64,000 nt of DNA from Henckelia pumila (GCF_033568475.1 NC_133122.1:140189402-140253401); one strand, 5' to 3'. Shown: positions 47,981 through 59,739, numbered from the stretch's first letter. Numbers and translations are program-made. The notes: generated by a model from the letters alone, not told the origin.

Positions 47981-50050
47981 ATGATTCAATCAAGAAAAGA
48001 GCTTTTCAAGTGGTTTTTTTTTTTATTATTTGGGTGCTGGTGGTTTTGGGATTTCTGCTAATGTATGTTTGTAATGCTTTGGAACAATCTAATCTCACGG
48101 TAATGGTAATTGGTAAATGTAACTTTACTTCTCTTGCTGGTGATGTGTGCATGTTTTAGTTGAAATGGTGGTATAGTGATAATTGAGCGTGGGGTGTAAA
48201 TGTATGAAATTTGAATGATTAGGGGAATTGGGATGAACTTTTTGACATGTGAAATTGGGGTAAGTGGGTCAGAAAAGGGTAGACTTTTGAAGCATGTTGC
48301 GTGAGACAGGCCGCAGCACTGTTGTAAATTCAAATATATATATAACACAATGTAATATTATTTTAATGTAATAATAGATATAGAAGAAGAATAGACAAAA
48401 TTAAAATATAGGGGAAGTGGGATAGATAGAGAGGAGTGCAGAGCAGGGGAGGCATTGCTTACTTTGCAGCTCTGAATTTTCTGATTGCATTATGTATTGA
48501 GAATCGGGAAAGTGGACAAAAGTGTAATGAGAGAGGTACACTACTCTGTTCCCTGTTGGGCTGTGATTTGGAATGTTGTTTTTGTTTTCAAATTTTTTTT
48601 ATGGTATCTAATTTTATTTATTTATTTATTTAAAGTAATCAAACATTAAACAGGCGGGGTCATGTGTTTGTGGTTTTGAATGATTGACGCCACTCATTTT
48701 GTTTCATTCTCTTTTTCCAAATTGCCATTTTTTGGATTTTCATTAGCCTTCAGTTTAGCTTGTATGATCACTACTCTTGGGTAGTAAAATTTGCATCCAG
48801 CATCTTATATGCCCCTCACAAGAACCATTCTTTTCAGCATAGCGATAATAATAATAATAGAGCTGTGAAAATGAGTTAGGTTTGTTTGGTCGGTCTGTTT
48901 TATTATATTCAACACAAAAATGATAAAGTCAATCGGATAGAGTTGCCTCGTCACATGAAATAGGTAAAGTTGGATTGATGATATTGCCACCTTTTTTTAC
49001 TATCCTAATTAAAATTTAAAAACAAAATTTTATTTCAAATCAATTCCCTCACATTCAAACTAAATTAAGAAAATGAAGAACACAGTTTGAGCTGCGAAAT
49101 TTGTATAAATTTCATTCGCATGTAATTAATGTGCTGATTAAGAATTACAAATAATAAACTAAATAAATGAAACACGTTAAAAAAAAAAAAAAAAAAGGTA
49201 CCAATTCACCATCGAGGATCATTCCACACACGTGAGCCCAAGCATGCGGATAATAATAAATTGTGCATAGGTTTTATGGTAGATTGATATTGAAATGAAA
49301 ATATGACTTGTCTAGTATGACAAATTCGTTTTAATTATTTCCTTTTTTTGATTAAATTGTGATTATATGTTATGCCTTTCTTTTACTCTTTTTTATATTT
49401 AATTATAAAGATTATTATCTTGTTCGATTATTGATATGATTATATTAGTCGATTATTTTGTTTTCATGTTTGTCGGACTCTATCAAAAAGAAAATCTAAT
49501 CTATTTACTTTAAGCATGGAGGAGAGAACATGTGAGATTCACAGAGAACAGACGCAGAGAATTAGAGAGGATTTCTAAAACAAGCAATCGAAGATCTAAA
49601 GTTTTTGGTTGATGAATCCTTGTCGCCGTCTGTCTGTGTTATCACACAACCTCGGTACACAACATCATGGTCACTGCCTAGTGAAGGTTATTTAGGCCTT
49701 TACTTGCTGCTTTAAATATCTTACTACATCCTTTGGTTTTCTATACATGTTTTATAGTTGTTAAGGTGTGGTTTCAATATTTCAATTTGTTTGAGATATT
49801 TGATCTTTTCCTGTACACTAATTTTTTTTTTCAATTTAAGATTGAGTTTAGAGTGTTGTTCGTATTTTTCAACGATTGTTTATTAATTTATTGTTTGTTT
49901 CTGCTGCGTAATTATTTGTGCTTAAGTGTTTTAATTCAAACTTATTAAGCATTGGTTGATGTTGTCTCTGATGTTGCTAACATCATAGTTTAACATCAGC
50001 GTATTAAACTTTTTGAATTTTTCTATTATGTCATATCGATACCTTTCATC
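47981..50050. other. 3' flank of the patellin gene and intergenic region
   Basis: Probable 3' UTR to about 48120, then AT-rich sequence with an A18 run at 49179-49196. The segment from about 49500 to 50049 may be LTR of the following copia relic, because a PBS follows it, but its outer end was not found. Confidence 0.4.
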
Positions 50051-51520
50051 TGGTATTAGAGTATTTTCTTGACAACACTAAGAGTCAATTCTGGTTTTTT
50101 TAAAAGAGAAATTATGGATCTGCTGCAAATCTCGCAAGAAGTTAATGAATCAGATCTGTGCGAATAGTCTATATCTCTAATCACGAAGAAATTTGGCATT
50201 TACTTGAAGAAAATCAGAGATAACAAAGAAAGTGAGTAGAAATTCAAACCTCTATTTGTGCCTACTCCCTTGACGAATCAATGACCATATCCCCCTCAAG
50301 GTCTGAATAAGTTGAACAAATTGAAGTACAAGCTTGATCCCAAGAAGATTGAATCAGTACAATGTTATGAGTGTTAGAGATTTGGGCACTATGAAAATAA
50401 ATGTGCTAATAGGTTGAGGAAAGAAATGGATGCATCTTTAAGTGATGATGAAATTGATGAAGATCATGAGTCTACTGATGAAGAAAATCATACATCATTT
50501 TTTGCCTTCTTAAAAGGAAAACAATTTTTGCAAGTAAATCCTCGCGGAGTTGCCTCTGGCACGACAACACCAGGCCACAACACTAGACGGTATGTATATA
50601 ATTTCCTTGTGTATAAATGTTGTTGTTCCTGACAATTCCAGTGTTCATGATGATCAGTAGGGGTGTTCATATGTCGGATAAAATAAAAACACCGAAAATC
50701 CAAACCGGAAAAATCAAAGATCGAACCGAAAATCGTATTTTGTAAATGTCAAAACCGAACCGACCGAAAAAACCGAAATTGAATTAAATTAAAATTTATT
50801 TATTTATATTATATATGTTATGAGATAATATTTAGTGAATGAATAATCATTTTGAATGATTTTTAGTTGACTGTTTTTTATTTAATTCATTGTTGTTTAT
50901 GTAATTTTTAGTTGATTGTTGTTTATGTCAGTCATTTAAACTTTATTTTAAAAGTTTTTACTAAGAAATCATGTAAAAAAACATATTATATTTTATAATG
51001 TATTTATATTATTAATTTTAATAATTGTATCAAAATCTAAATAACCATATCAAAATTTGTTTTGGTTTTTTGAAAATATTATAAGACTGTGGTTGAATAT
51101 TTATCCTTGTATTTTTTGTTATTTTTTATTTTTTCACTATATGACTATAACTTTAAGTTGTGTGTTGGGGTATTTAAATTACATGTTGGATGAAATTTAT
51201 GTTTATTTTATTGTGTTATGTATTATTAATGATAAAATCGACCAAACCGAACCGTATAAACCGGTCCGTTATAGTACAAAAACCGAACTGAATCGAACCG
51301 AAGTAAAACGGTGACTTCGGATTATATTTTTCATAAACCGAAAATCGGAAAACCGAATCAAAATTAGACAAATTAAAACCGAACCGACCGATAAACACAC
51401 CTAATGATCAGGATGAATTGGCCCGATAAAATCAGACTTTGGCTAGGTACAACTCGAGTTCAAGCAAGCTCAATGATTTACTGTCTATTGACAAAGATGA
51501 TAAAGCTGGTTTGAGATAAA
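50051..51520 (+). mobile_element. Ty1/copia gag relic, plus strand, interrupted by a MITE
   Basis: A PBS-like TGGTATTAGAGT (50051-50062) is followed by a start MDLLQISQEV at about 50114 and a decayed zinc knuckle CYEC(stop)RFGHYENKC near 50361. Then comes an acidic stretch ENHTSFFAFLKGKQFLQVNP with GVASGTTTPGHNTRR to about 50590. After the MITE (50658-51403) the reading resumes with DELARxNQTLARYNSSSSKL to about 51520. Homologous codons lie on the minus strand at 51900-52386. Stops are frequent. Confidence 0.75.
50658..51403. mobile_element. hAT-type MITE, 746 bp
   Basis: The inverted ends begin TAGGGGTGTTCATATGTCGG and TAGGTGTGTTTATCGGTCGG. It is flanked on both sides by the identical 8 bases ATGATCAG (50650-50657 and 51404-51411), the target duplication length of hAT elements. 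The subterminal sequence is rich in AACCGAA/AACCGG-type strings at both ends. The AT-rich interior has no coding capacity. Confidence 0.93.
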
Positions 51521-52386
51521 ATAAAATACCATTTACCTGCAGTGTCAATTTTTAGTAAAGTATAAATGACAAAACAATTAGATTTATTATTTGGTACCCA
51601 AACTCTTTTTCCAGAGGATTTTTTCTTGTTGGTGTTGTGGCTGATGTTGTGCAACATAAGAGACAACATTGACTTGACAGTGCACTTCATGTAGTCCTTA
51701 CTCAACTTGAAGCAGTACGGCATGATGTCTCCAGGTTTTTGACAGTAATGATAGAAAAAATGTGGTTTCTTACTTCTTTGTTTTTGGGTGCAAACCTGTT
51801 TTGTTGAGACTTTGGCAGTAGGCACATCTTTAGGAGATGAGTGACTTCTACTTTCTTTCACACAGTAGGTTTAGGTGCACTGTTTGATAATTCACTTACT
51901 TCAAAAACACTGTTTTGTATCCCAAACCAGTTTTACCATTTTTACAACAGACAATGAATCATTGAGCTTGCTTGTACTGGAGTTGTATTTGGCCAAAGTC
52001 TTACTCGAGTCAATTCATCATTCATTCTACATAACTCAATGTCTCTCTTGGTCATGATAGTTTCAAATTTGTCAAGAGAGTTTTTCAACTCAATGTTCTC
52101 CTTTACAAGTGCAAGATTTACCTTGTTCCTTTTTAACCAATCAGCATAGAGTTCCACGTACATGCTTTGAACATTTTCCATTGTTAGTTCTTCTTCATCC
52201 AAATTATCATGTCACTGGAATTTTCAACAACATTTAAAAATAAGGAGTTTGATGCACATTTCCTAATGTTGTGGTCTGATGTTTCCGAACCAGAGGCAAC
52301 ACCATGAGGGTTGACTTGCAGAGACTTATTTATTTTCAAGATGACAGTGAGTGATGTATGATTCTCATCATCAGTATATTCATGAT
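51478..52386 (-). mobile_element. Ty1/copia gag relic, minus strand, cut by Tat copy 2
   Basis: Frame 52202-51942 encodes MDEEELTMENVQSMYVELYA and a coiled-coil-like region to DELTRVRLWPN. Frame 51861-51478 encodes a gag end with HFFYHYCQKPGDIMPYC (a CCHC-like knuckle), KRVWVPNNKSNCFVIYT and the entry into protease (AGKWYF). Upstream codons to 52386 match SLTVILKINKSLQVNP and GVASGSETSDHN. It is the same family as the plus-strand relic. Its 5' side ends where the Tat copy 2 LTR begins. Confidence 0.75.
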
Positions 52387-52810
52387 TGATGGGTTACACC
52401 TAAAACTTCAACTGGGCCTGAGCCCAATCATGAAGGTCCACTCCAAATATTTTTAAGGCTCAAGCTTATTTAAATATTATATATAGAAGACCCTGAATTC
52501 TACAAAAGCCCATAAGAGGCTCAAGCCCGTGAAAAACTTTTCGAATATCTATAAATAGCTCAAATCACCTCATTATTAAGGTACAAACTTTCTTTAGCAC
52601 TATAACGCTCTACTCTTGATTATTATTCCTTGAGTAATCACTGACTTGAGCATCGGAGTGCCTTCTCCGGGAACCCTCCCGGCTCCTCTGACTTTGTTTT
52701 GTGATGTAGGAACGACCCACTGAGGATATCCGCAAGGAACATACAAGGGTTTCTTGATACTCCGAACTTTTCGGAAGCAACGTGTTGGGTACAAGTGATT
52801 TTTGGCTACA
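52387..52810 (+). repeat. 5' LTR of Tat copy 2
   Basis: TGATGGGTTACACC…TTTGGCTACA, 424 bp. It aligns with the LTR of Tat copy 1 (23546-23976), so the two copies belong to one family. A possible TATA signal CTATAAATAG lies at 52550-52559, present also as the same string on the minus strand near 23800. Confidence 0.85.
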
Positions 52811-52816
52811 TCAGCT

Positions 52817-52834
52817 TGGCGCCGTCTGTGGGAA
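52817..52834 (+). promoter_or_regulatory. Primer binding site of Tat copy 2
   Basis: TGGCGCCGTCTGTGGGAA, identical to that of Tat copy 1, six bases after the LTR. The tRNA is not assigned. Confidence 0.8.
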
Positions 52835-52875
52835 ACTTGTTCTTTACGTCATTGAGAGCACATATCACTTAAAAA

Positions 52876-54200
52876 ATGTCCCAAGAAAATAATAACAATG
52901 GAAACGCACCACCAAGCATTGCTCTCACCCATGAGCCTTGACTTCACTAATGGAAAACACAGCCACACTCGCAGCAAAGGATGGAGTTGCTCAGTACTTG
53001 GAATCCCGTAAGCGCAAAAGCACCAAGAAAAAGGTTCAAAGTGAGGGTTCATCATCTCGTGATACTAATAAAGAAAACCCAAAAAAAACTATGTCTAAAG
53101 TGAATGACAAAGATGCTGAGGGGACCAAGAAAAATACTACTCAGAAAGACGGTGAAACAAGTGTTCACACAATTCATGACACCTCTGACGAAAACAAAAA
53201 CACTAATCCAACCTGAAAGGATGGATCTCGTACATATGTAACTGGAGAGAATTCGTCAGCAATTCTGCCGTCACGTCGAAGCCCCTTCACTGATGACATC
53301 CTAGATGAAGCATTACCAAAGGGGGTCAAATTTCCTAGCTTACTTGAGTTCGATGGAACAAGTGACCCCCAAGACCATATTGAAAAGTTCTATGAGAAAG
53401 CAGATTTGTATGATATCACAGATGCTGCATACTGTAAGATATTCCAAACAAATTTATCAGGAAGAGCACTCACATGGTTCAATAAGCTACCCTCTGGATC
53501 CATTGCCAATTTGGATCAACTTACTGACTGTTTCATCCAGCAATTCTCAATTAACAAGAAATACCCAAAAACAACAGCGTATTTGTTCACCATCATTCAG
53601 AAAGAAGGGGAAATTTTGAGAGACTATGTTCGGCAATTTACTCATGCGGTTCACGAAGTCTTACACGTGAACCATGATTTGTTAGCTGGAATAATGCAGC
53701 AAAACTTGCGCCATCGAAAATTCAAGGAATCAATAGCGGGAAGACCGCCCAAAAACTTAGAGGAATTACTGGAAAGAGTTGAGAAATATATACGGGTTGA
53801 AGAATCTGTAAAGCCACACTACTTGAATAAAATAAAGAGAGAAGAAGATAAATCAAATATTAGAAAGCGATATGATAAGAGAACAGCACAGAGCCCCAGC
53901 CTCCAAAATATACCCCTCAATGCACGTCTGACCGACATACTGGTAGTGGCTGAACAACAAGGATTGTTGCGTCCCCCTCGCCCAATGCAGAATAACCCAA
54001 AGCGCCAATGTTCGGACAAATACTGCCATTTTCATAAAGATATAGGTCATACTATAGAAGATTGCTTCAGTTTGCGAGCAGAAATTGAAAAACTCATAAA
54101 GCGCGGACATTTGGGGAATTTTGTGGACAAGTCCCGCGGTGAGAAGCGAGATGACAGGCGTCGGGACGAACAACAAAAACGTGACTATCAAAAGCGTCAT
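52876..54200 (+). pseudogene. Tat-type gag (copy 2)
   Basis: It starts at the codons MSQENNNNGNAPPSIALTHE. It is frameshifted near 52935 and stopped at 53214-53216 (TGA where copy 1 has Arg). From about 53220 it runs on with DILDEALPKGVKFPSLLEFD and a long frame 53406-54572 with LTDCFIQQFSINKKYPKTTA and the zinc-knuckle-like CHFHKDIGHTIEDC. It preserves the sequence across the place where copy 1 holds the CACTA element, so it serves as the empty-site reference. Confidence 0.87.
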
Positions 54201-55136
54201 GATGAAATTGGGAAACAACATGAACGAGCTGATGAAAATTTTCCCACTGGAGGAGTAATCGCGGTAATCACTGGGGGGCCTGCTTGTGGCGACTCGAACA
54301 ATGCAAGAAAATCCCTTCTATGGGCAGCAAACGGAACCAACAATTTATCTAGCCCCACATCCTTGCCGATGTATGAAAGTGAAACCATTCAAGATGGATT
54401 ATCATTCAGTGACAAAGATCTGAAGAACCCTCGGGGTACCCATAATGATGCTTTAATCATCTCAGCCACAATCTCCAATTTTTGGGTAAAGAAAATTCTA
54501 GTGGATTCAGGAAGTTCGGCCGCCATAATTTTTCATGATGCATTCATCAAGCAGGGTATTAGAAATGCATAGTTAACACCAGTAAACACTCCACTAGTCG
54601 GGTTTTCCGGAGAAGTAGTTGAAGCGTTAGAAGAAGTAACACTTCCTCTTTCCTTGGGTTCTTACCCCAAACGGTCTACTAAGATGGTGAAATTTCTCGT
54701 AGTAAAGTCTTCATCTGCATAAAATGTGATCTTGGGATGACCAAGTCTCAATATCTTCCAAGCCATCGGATCGACCTATCATATTAAGCTAAAGTTTTTG
54801 ACTCCAGGAGGAGTAGGAGAAGCCATTGGTGACCATCGTCTAGCCAGAGAGTGTCATGCGGTGACACTACGGGGTTCATCAGGAAATCATAAAAGACAAG
54901 TTTCTAGTGAGGAAAGAGCACCGAAACCTGGAAAAATTTTGCGTGAAAACGAGATACATTTGGTGGATGAGGAAGCCGAGAGCAAAGAAAGAATAACAGC
55001 AACCGAAACTCTAAAACACGTGGAAATCGTTCCAAATGATCCCAATAAAACACTGAAAATGGGGACCGAATTACCTCCTAAATTGGAAGAAAAGTTGAAA
55101 ATTTTCCTTGGTCGCAACTTGGACGCATTTTCCTAA
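54201..55136 (+). pseudogene. Tat-type protease and linker (copy 2)
   Basis: It holds AVITGGPACGDSNNARKSL, the protease ILVDSGSSAAIIFHDAF with the catalytic Asp-Ser-Gly, and a linker with GVGEAIGDHRLARECHAVTL. Stops at 54570 (in the copy 1 IS/NA region), near 54721 and at 55134-55136 break it. Collinear with 16342-15320 of copy 1. Confidence 0.85.
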
Positions 55137-56480
55137 GGTGATGAGCCTCTACCCGGAATACCTCATGAATATGCGCTCCATCACCTCCGTGTTGATCCAA
55201 AAATGAGACCAGTGAAGCAAAATAAAAGAGAATTTGGCCCAGAGAAAAATCGACATATAATTGCTGAAGTGGAAAAACTTTTAGCGGCAAAATACATCAG
55301 GCCAGTTTCATACCCAGATTGGCTTGTAAATGTTGTCTTAGTACCAAAACCTGGAGGAAAATGACGTTTGTGCATAGACTTTACTGATCTCAACAAAGCA
55401 TGCCCCAAAGATCCGTTTTCGCTCCCACGAATTGACTTACTAGTTGATTCAACAGCAGGATGTGAGTTACTCACTTTTCTTGATGCATATCAAGGATACA
55501 ATCAGATCGGCCTAGCTCCAGAAGACCAGGAAAAAGCAAGTTTCATCACTGATCGGGGAATTTATTGTTATGATGTTATGCCGTTTGGGTTGAAAAATGC
55601 TGGAGCTACCTATCAACGTCTAGTAAATACCATGTTCGAACACTTGATCGGGCGTAACATGGAAGTTTATATAGATGACATGCTCGTCAAAAGTACCCAA
55701 GCGTCTAATCACTTGGAAGATCTTGAGGAATGCTTCAGTATACTCAGAAAATATAGGATGAAACTTAATCCGGATAAATGCACTTTTGGTGTACAAGGAG
55801 GCAAATTTCTTGGTTATATGGTGTCAGAACGAGGAATAGAGGCCAACCCTGAAAAAATCAAAGCAATTTTAAACATGAATCCTCCGAAGAGTGTAAAAGG
55901 CATCCAAGAATTAACAAGACGTTTGGCCGCCCTCAACCGATTTATCTCAAGATCTGCAGACAAGGGTTTACCATTTTTCAAAATGCTGAGAAGTGGGAAA
56001 AGTTTTCGATGGACAGAAGAGTGTCAGCAAGCATTTGATGAGTTGAAAATACATCTGACCTATCCGCCGCTGTTGGTAAAACCAAACGAAGGTGACACCT
56101 TGTTGATTTATCTGGCAATATCTGCGGAGACGGTAAGTGCAGTATTGGTCTCTAAAGTAGGACGTGAGCAAAAACCAGTTTATTATATCAGTCGAACTTT
56201 ACACGGAGCAGAATTAAGATAATATCGAGAAACTGGCACTGGATTTGGTAACTGCAGCGAGAAAACTACGTCATTACTTTCAGTCTCATCCAATAATTGT
56301 ACTCACCAATCATCCTCTCAAACAAATTATCTTGAGTCCTGAAGCATCAGGAAGAATGGTTAAGTGGGCTGTCGAGTTGAGCCAATATGGAATTGGATAT
56401 CGCCCACGTCCGACGATAAAAGCACAGATTCTTGATGATTTTCTATTATATATGACAGTGAATCATGAAGAAAGCTACAC
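55137..56480 (+). pseudogene. Tat-type reverse transcriptase and RNase H (copy 2)
   Basis: From DEPLPGIPHEYALHHLRVD to VVLVPKPGGK, then a TGA at 55362-55364 replaces the expected Trp codon. Frame 55368-56222 continues with CIDFTDLNKACPKDPFSLPR, the catalytic YIDDMLVKS (near 55667), and RNase H entry with FRWTEECQQAFDELK. Frame 56245-56640 has the rest of RNase H (TAARKLRHYFQSHPIIVLTN). The polymerase Asp residues are present, but the frame is cut. Confidence 0.88.
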
Positions 56481-56900
56481 CCCGACATGGATTGTTTATG
56501 TCCACGGGTCATCAACCTCTACAGAAAGCGGTGCAGGTATAGTTGTGGAGAGCCCACAGGGAGATAAATTTCAATATGCCATCAAATTTCTATTCCCTGT
56601 AACGAATAATGAGGCAGAATATGATGATTTCATCATGTGAATTAAATTGGCCCTGTCGGTAGGAGCAAAGAGACTGACGATACACAGCGACTCCCAACTT
56701 ATCGTCAGTCAAGTTAATGGAAATTATGAAGCGAAGGAAGATAAAATTCTTGGGTATCTCACTCAAGTGAATGAGCTTCTCTCACATTTGGACAACTACG
56801 ATGTGAAGCAGATACCTAGAATGGAAAATGAGTCAGCAGACCGCCTGGCCAAGTTAGCAAGCTCTTTAGCAAACATTGATAATAGGAAAATAACATTCCT
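56481..56900 (+). pseudogene. Second (archaeal-type) RNase H-like domain, Tat lineage (copy 2)
   Basis: TWIVYVHGSSTSTESGAGIV (about 56485), NNEAEYDDFI, a stop at 56638-56640, then RLTIHSDSQLIVSQVNGNYE and MENESADRLAKLASSL. This is the dual-RNase-H feature of Tat elements. The first catalytic Asp (expected VDGSS) is His here (codon CAC at 56503-56505), which should abolish activity. The Glu of NEAEY and the Asp of HSDS remain. Confidence 0.8.
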
Positions 56901-57658
56901 AACATATGTAAAGGAAGAAACTGATGGAATTAATGTTACAATCTTTTGTGCTGACAGCGAAGAACCTAGTTGGAAAGATGAAATAATCGACTATTTGATG
57001 CGAGGTAACCTTTCTGCTAACCAAGCCGAAGCTCGAAAACTTAGAGAGAGAGCTGCTCGGTTCACAATCATTGACGGAGAACTGTATAAAAGAGGTTTAT
57101 CTTCACCTTACCTAAAGTTCCTAACGCCAGCCAAAGGAATAGGTACTCTGTGAAATTCATGAAGGAATATGTGAAAATCACTTAGCCGACAGAGCTCTCG
57201 CGGGGAAAGCATTACGCGAAGGGTACTTCTGGCCAACGATGAAGCAAGACACTATTGAGTTAGCGAAACATTGTCACGCATGTCAAGAGCATGCTAACTT
57301 CCATCACCAGCCGGCTACAATCTTGCAGCCCCTGGAAAGTCCTTTACCTTTTGCTCAATGGGGAATGGATTTGGTAGGTCCTTTTCCTCCTGCTACCAGA
57401 CAAAGAAAATTTCTGATAGTTGATGTGGATAATTTCACAAAATGGGTCGAAGCTGAACCATTGACCAAAATATATGAAAGAGAAGTAATAAATTTTTTAT
57501 GGAAGAATATAGTATGCATATTTTGCATTCCTCAAACCTTGGTTTCAGATAATGAAATTCAGTTCTCTGGAGCGAAAATAAAATATTGGTGCAAGGACTT
57601 TCCATCAAGCAGTTCTTCACTTCTGTCGGGAATCCTCAAGCCAATGGGCAAACCGAGG
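56901..57658 (+). pseudogene. Tat-type integrase N-terminal and core part (copy 2), truncated by element 3
   Basis: It holds QAEARKLRERAARFTIIDGE, LYKRGLSSPYLKFLTPAKG, a stop near 57153, then the zinc-binding part (EIHEGICENH, HCHACQEHANFHHQPA) and the core with WGMDLVGPFPPA and LVSDNEIQFSG (second Asp). It ends in the NGxTE-like region at 57658 where the element 3 LTR begins, so the last catalytic residue and the C-terminus are missing. Confidence 0.85.
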
Positions 57659-59725
57659 TGTGAGACCTCGGTTCTAAACAACTAATCTCGGATTAAACAA
57701 TAATAATCATACAATAATCCAAGGTTAAAAGCATAGAAGGAAATTTTTTTTAAAATAAGGAGCCTCGCTCGATCGGTAAGATCTAACCAATCGAGCAAGC
57801 AAAGAGTGGCAAACTCTCTGCCGAATAAAACCAGCTCCGCTCGATCGGTAAGATTCAACCGATCGAGCGGGCCACCTTAAACCAAAACAGAAACTAGGCA
57901 ATTTGTCAATCGATCGATCGGTCAAATCTTACCGATCGATCGGTGACAGTACATAAGCAAAAAATACAGCAAAACTTGATACAACTCAATTCCAAACCTT
58001 CAAAACATAATCATGCATTACAATCACAATATCTCCAAATAATACATGAAGTTCTAGAGTTGATCAACCGCTCATAAAGATAGAACATGCATCGGTTCTA
58101 GCTATTACAATCCGAATACAAAACATAACAAGTTCGAGTTCTAACATGCTTCAATCTTAAACTAGATAAACATGCTGATTTGACTTCTAAACCGAGTCTC
58201 ACTACTAACTCTCCCTCTTGATGCTAACCAGGTCTTTGCTGACTTGATCCTTCCCCACCTGTTGCCAAGTACACATACAAAACAAAGCAACAGCCGGATA
58301 ACTCCGGTGAGAATGATATTCCCAGTAAAAGCAACATAAAAAGTAATACAAGTAATATATCAACAACATACTCTCAAGAAAACAAAATCAAATCAAACGA
58401 ATGATATGCATGTCTTTAAATCGGGATATCAATTCTGATAAACGAGGTATTGCTGCTCTGCTCTTGGGATCCCGAGGATGAGATCACGTAACAACTCACC
58501 GACTCTTCAAATCGAGGTGGTGTCATGTATCCCAATCCCATAGACTTTGGTGCGACCATGAGGAGTATGCTGACACTAGGCGAACCTCTACGCCTAGGCC
58601 ACTCGCTTAAAGCCCCCAAAATGTCTAACATAAAAAGGGTTGTTCTTCTCGCTAAAATCAAAGGTTTGGCTCAAGATGAATGCATAAGAAACATAAAACA
58701 TTAAGCCACATGACAAAAGCTCAATTAATCAACAAAATACAAGTTCCACATGCTAGAACAAGTATTGATGCAAGTATGTGATTTAAGGGAAAATCGAGAA
58801 TCAATTGTCCCGAGTATGCTATCCCGCTAACGATGACTGCTTGTACCTTTCAATGCAAGTAGCTCCAACTCTGGATACGCTACAAAATAGGTTATATCAA
58901 AATCTAAACAACCTAAACAACAACAAGGCTCAAGGTAAACTCTTTATCGCTCTTCGTCCAACTCTTCGACGATCGAATGTTGCTAACACAGGGCTCGACA
59001 AACTCCAAACGAATCTGTACGGAGGCAAGAAAGATCAACAACGACGATCAAAACTCAATAGCCAAAGTTCTACGATTCAAAACGGTTCAAAATCTCAAAA
59101 ACTCAAACCGGCGACATAACGGCTATAAACTGATCAAACTGAAAATGCAGACAACAGTACAATATCGATATCAACTCATATCAATGCTCAGACAACAATA
59201 ACAACTCAAACCCAACCAATCTCAAAACTAGATTTTCGAAAATAGGCTTCCAAAAATCATAACAATTCCGAATGTTGCTCTTTTTCAAAACCGACAGAGA
59301 GTAAACGATCAGAACTCTGCCAAGAACAACATACTCGAAACTCAAACGATTCTAACAACATCCGAAAAATAGAATGTATCTGATCGGAGAAAAACTTACG
59401 ATATAACGAAGCTCTCGCTGCAGTAATCGCTAATCTGCCCTCAGAAATAAATTCCAACGGACGGATCGAGATCAGACTGAAATCACAAAGCTTGGAAACT
59501 CAAAGGGGCGGCTTCAATGGAGGAGGAACGAAATGGGGAAGGAGATGGAGTGTTGAGACTAAGTCAACCAAAGTAGATAATATATAAAATCCAATATTTG
59601 CATTTTAGTCCCTGAAATTTCCAAAATTTGCAAAATAAACCCTGATCAAAATCAAGTCGGCTCTTAACTCTGTAATCTCCGATTAACTCAAATAAGCTCA
59701 TTTAAGATAAAATCGGGGCGTTACA
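57659..59725 (-). repeat. 3' LTR of element 3
   Basis: Plus strand TGTGAGACCTCGG…GGGGCGTTACA, 2067 bp, with complete ends. It aligns with the split LTR of element 1 outside the palindrome block. Adjacent bases on its left are CGAGG (57654-57658); the matching target duplication would be outside the window. Confidence 0.88.
57767..57942. repeat. Three CGATCG-type hairpins in the LTR of element 3
   Basis: Inverted arms GCTCGATCGGT/ACCAATCGAGC at 57767-57796, GCTCGATCGGT/ACCGATCGAGC at 57839-57867 and CGATCGATCGGT/ACCGATCGATCG at 57911-57942, each with a loop of about 7-8 bases. The block begins about 108 bp from the PBS-proximal LTR end, after a T run at 57744-57751. Confidence 0.9.
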
Positions 59726-59739
59726 ATTCTCCCCCTCTT
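59726..59739 (-). promoter_or_regulatory. Polypurine tract of element 3
   Basis: AAGAGGGGGAGAAT on the minus strand immediately before the 3' LTR, nearly the same as in element 2. Confidence 0.85.

Larger units (their letters stand above)
52387..57658 (+). mobile_element. Tat copy 2: Tat-like Ty3/gypsy retrotransposon, 3' end cut off by element 3
   Basis: 5' LTR 52387-52810, PBS 52817-52834, gag from 52876, protease, RT (catalytic IDDM), RNase H, a second RNase H-like domain and integrase to 57658, where the LTR of element 3 starts. The extra RNase H-like domain between RNase H and integrase is characteristic of the Tat lineage (Tat, Ogre, Retand). Many single-base stops make the copy defective. 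Confidence 0.9.

Noticed and set aside
49179..49196. A18 run as a possible retroposon tail
   Set aside because: No SINE or processed-gene body precedes it and no flanking duplication was seen.
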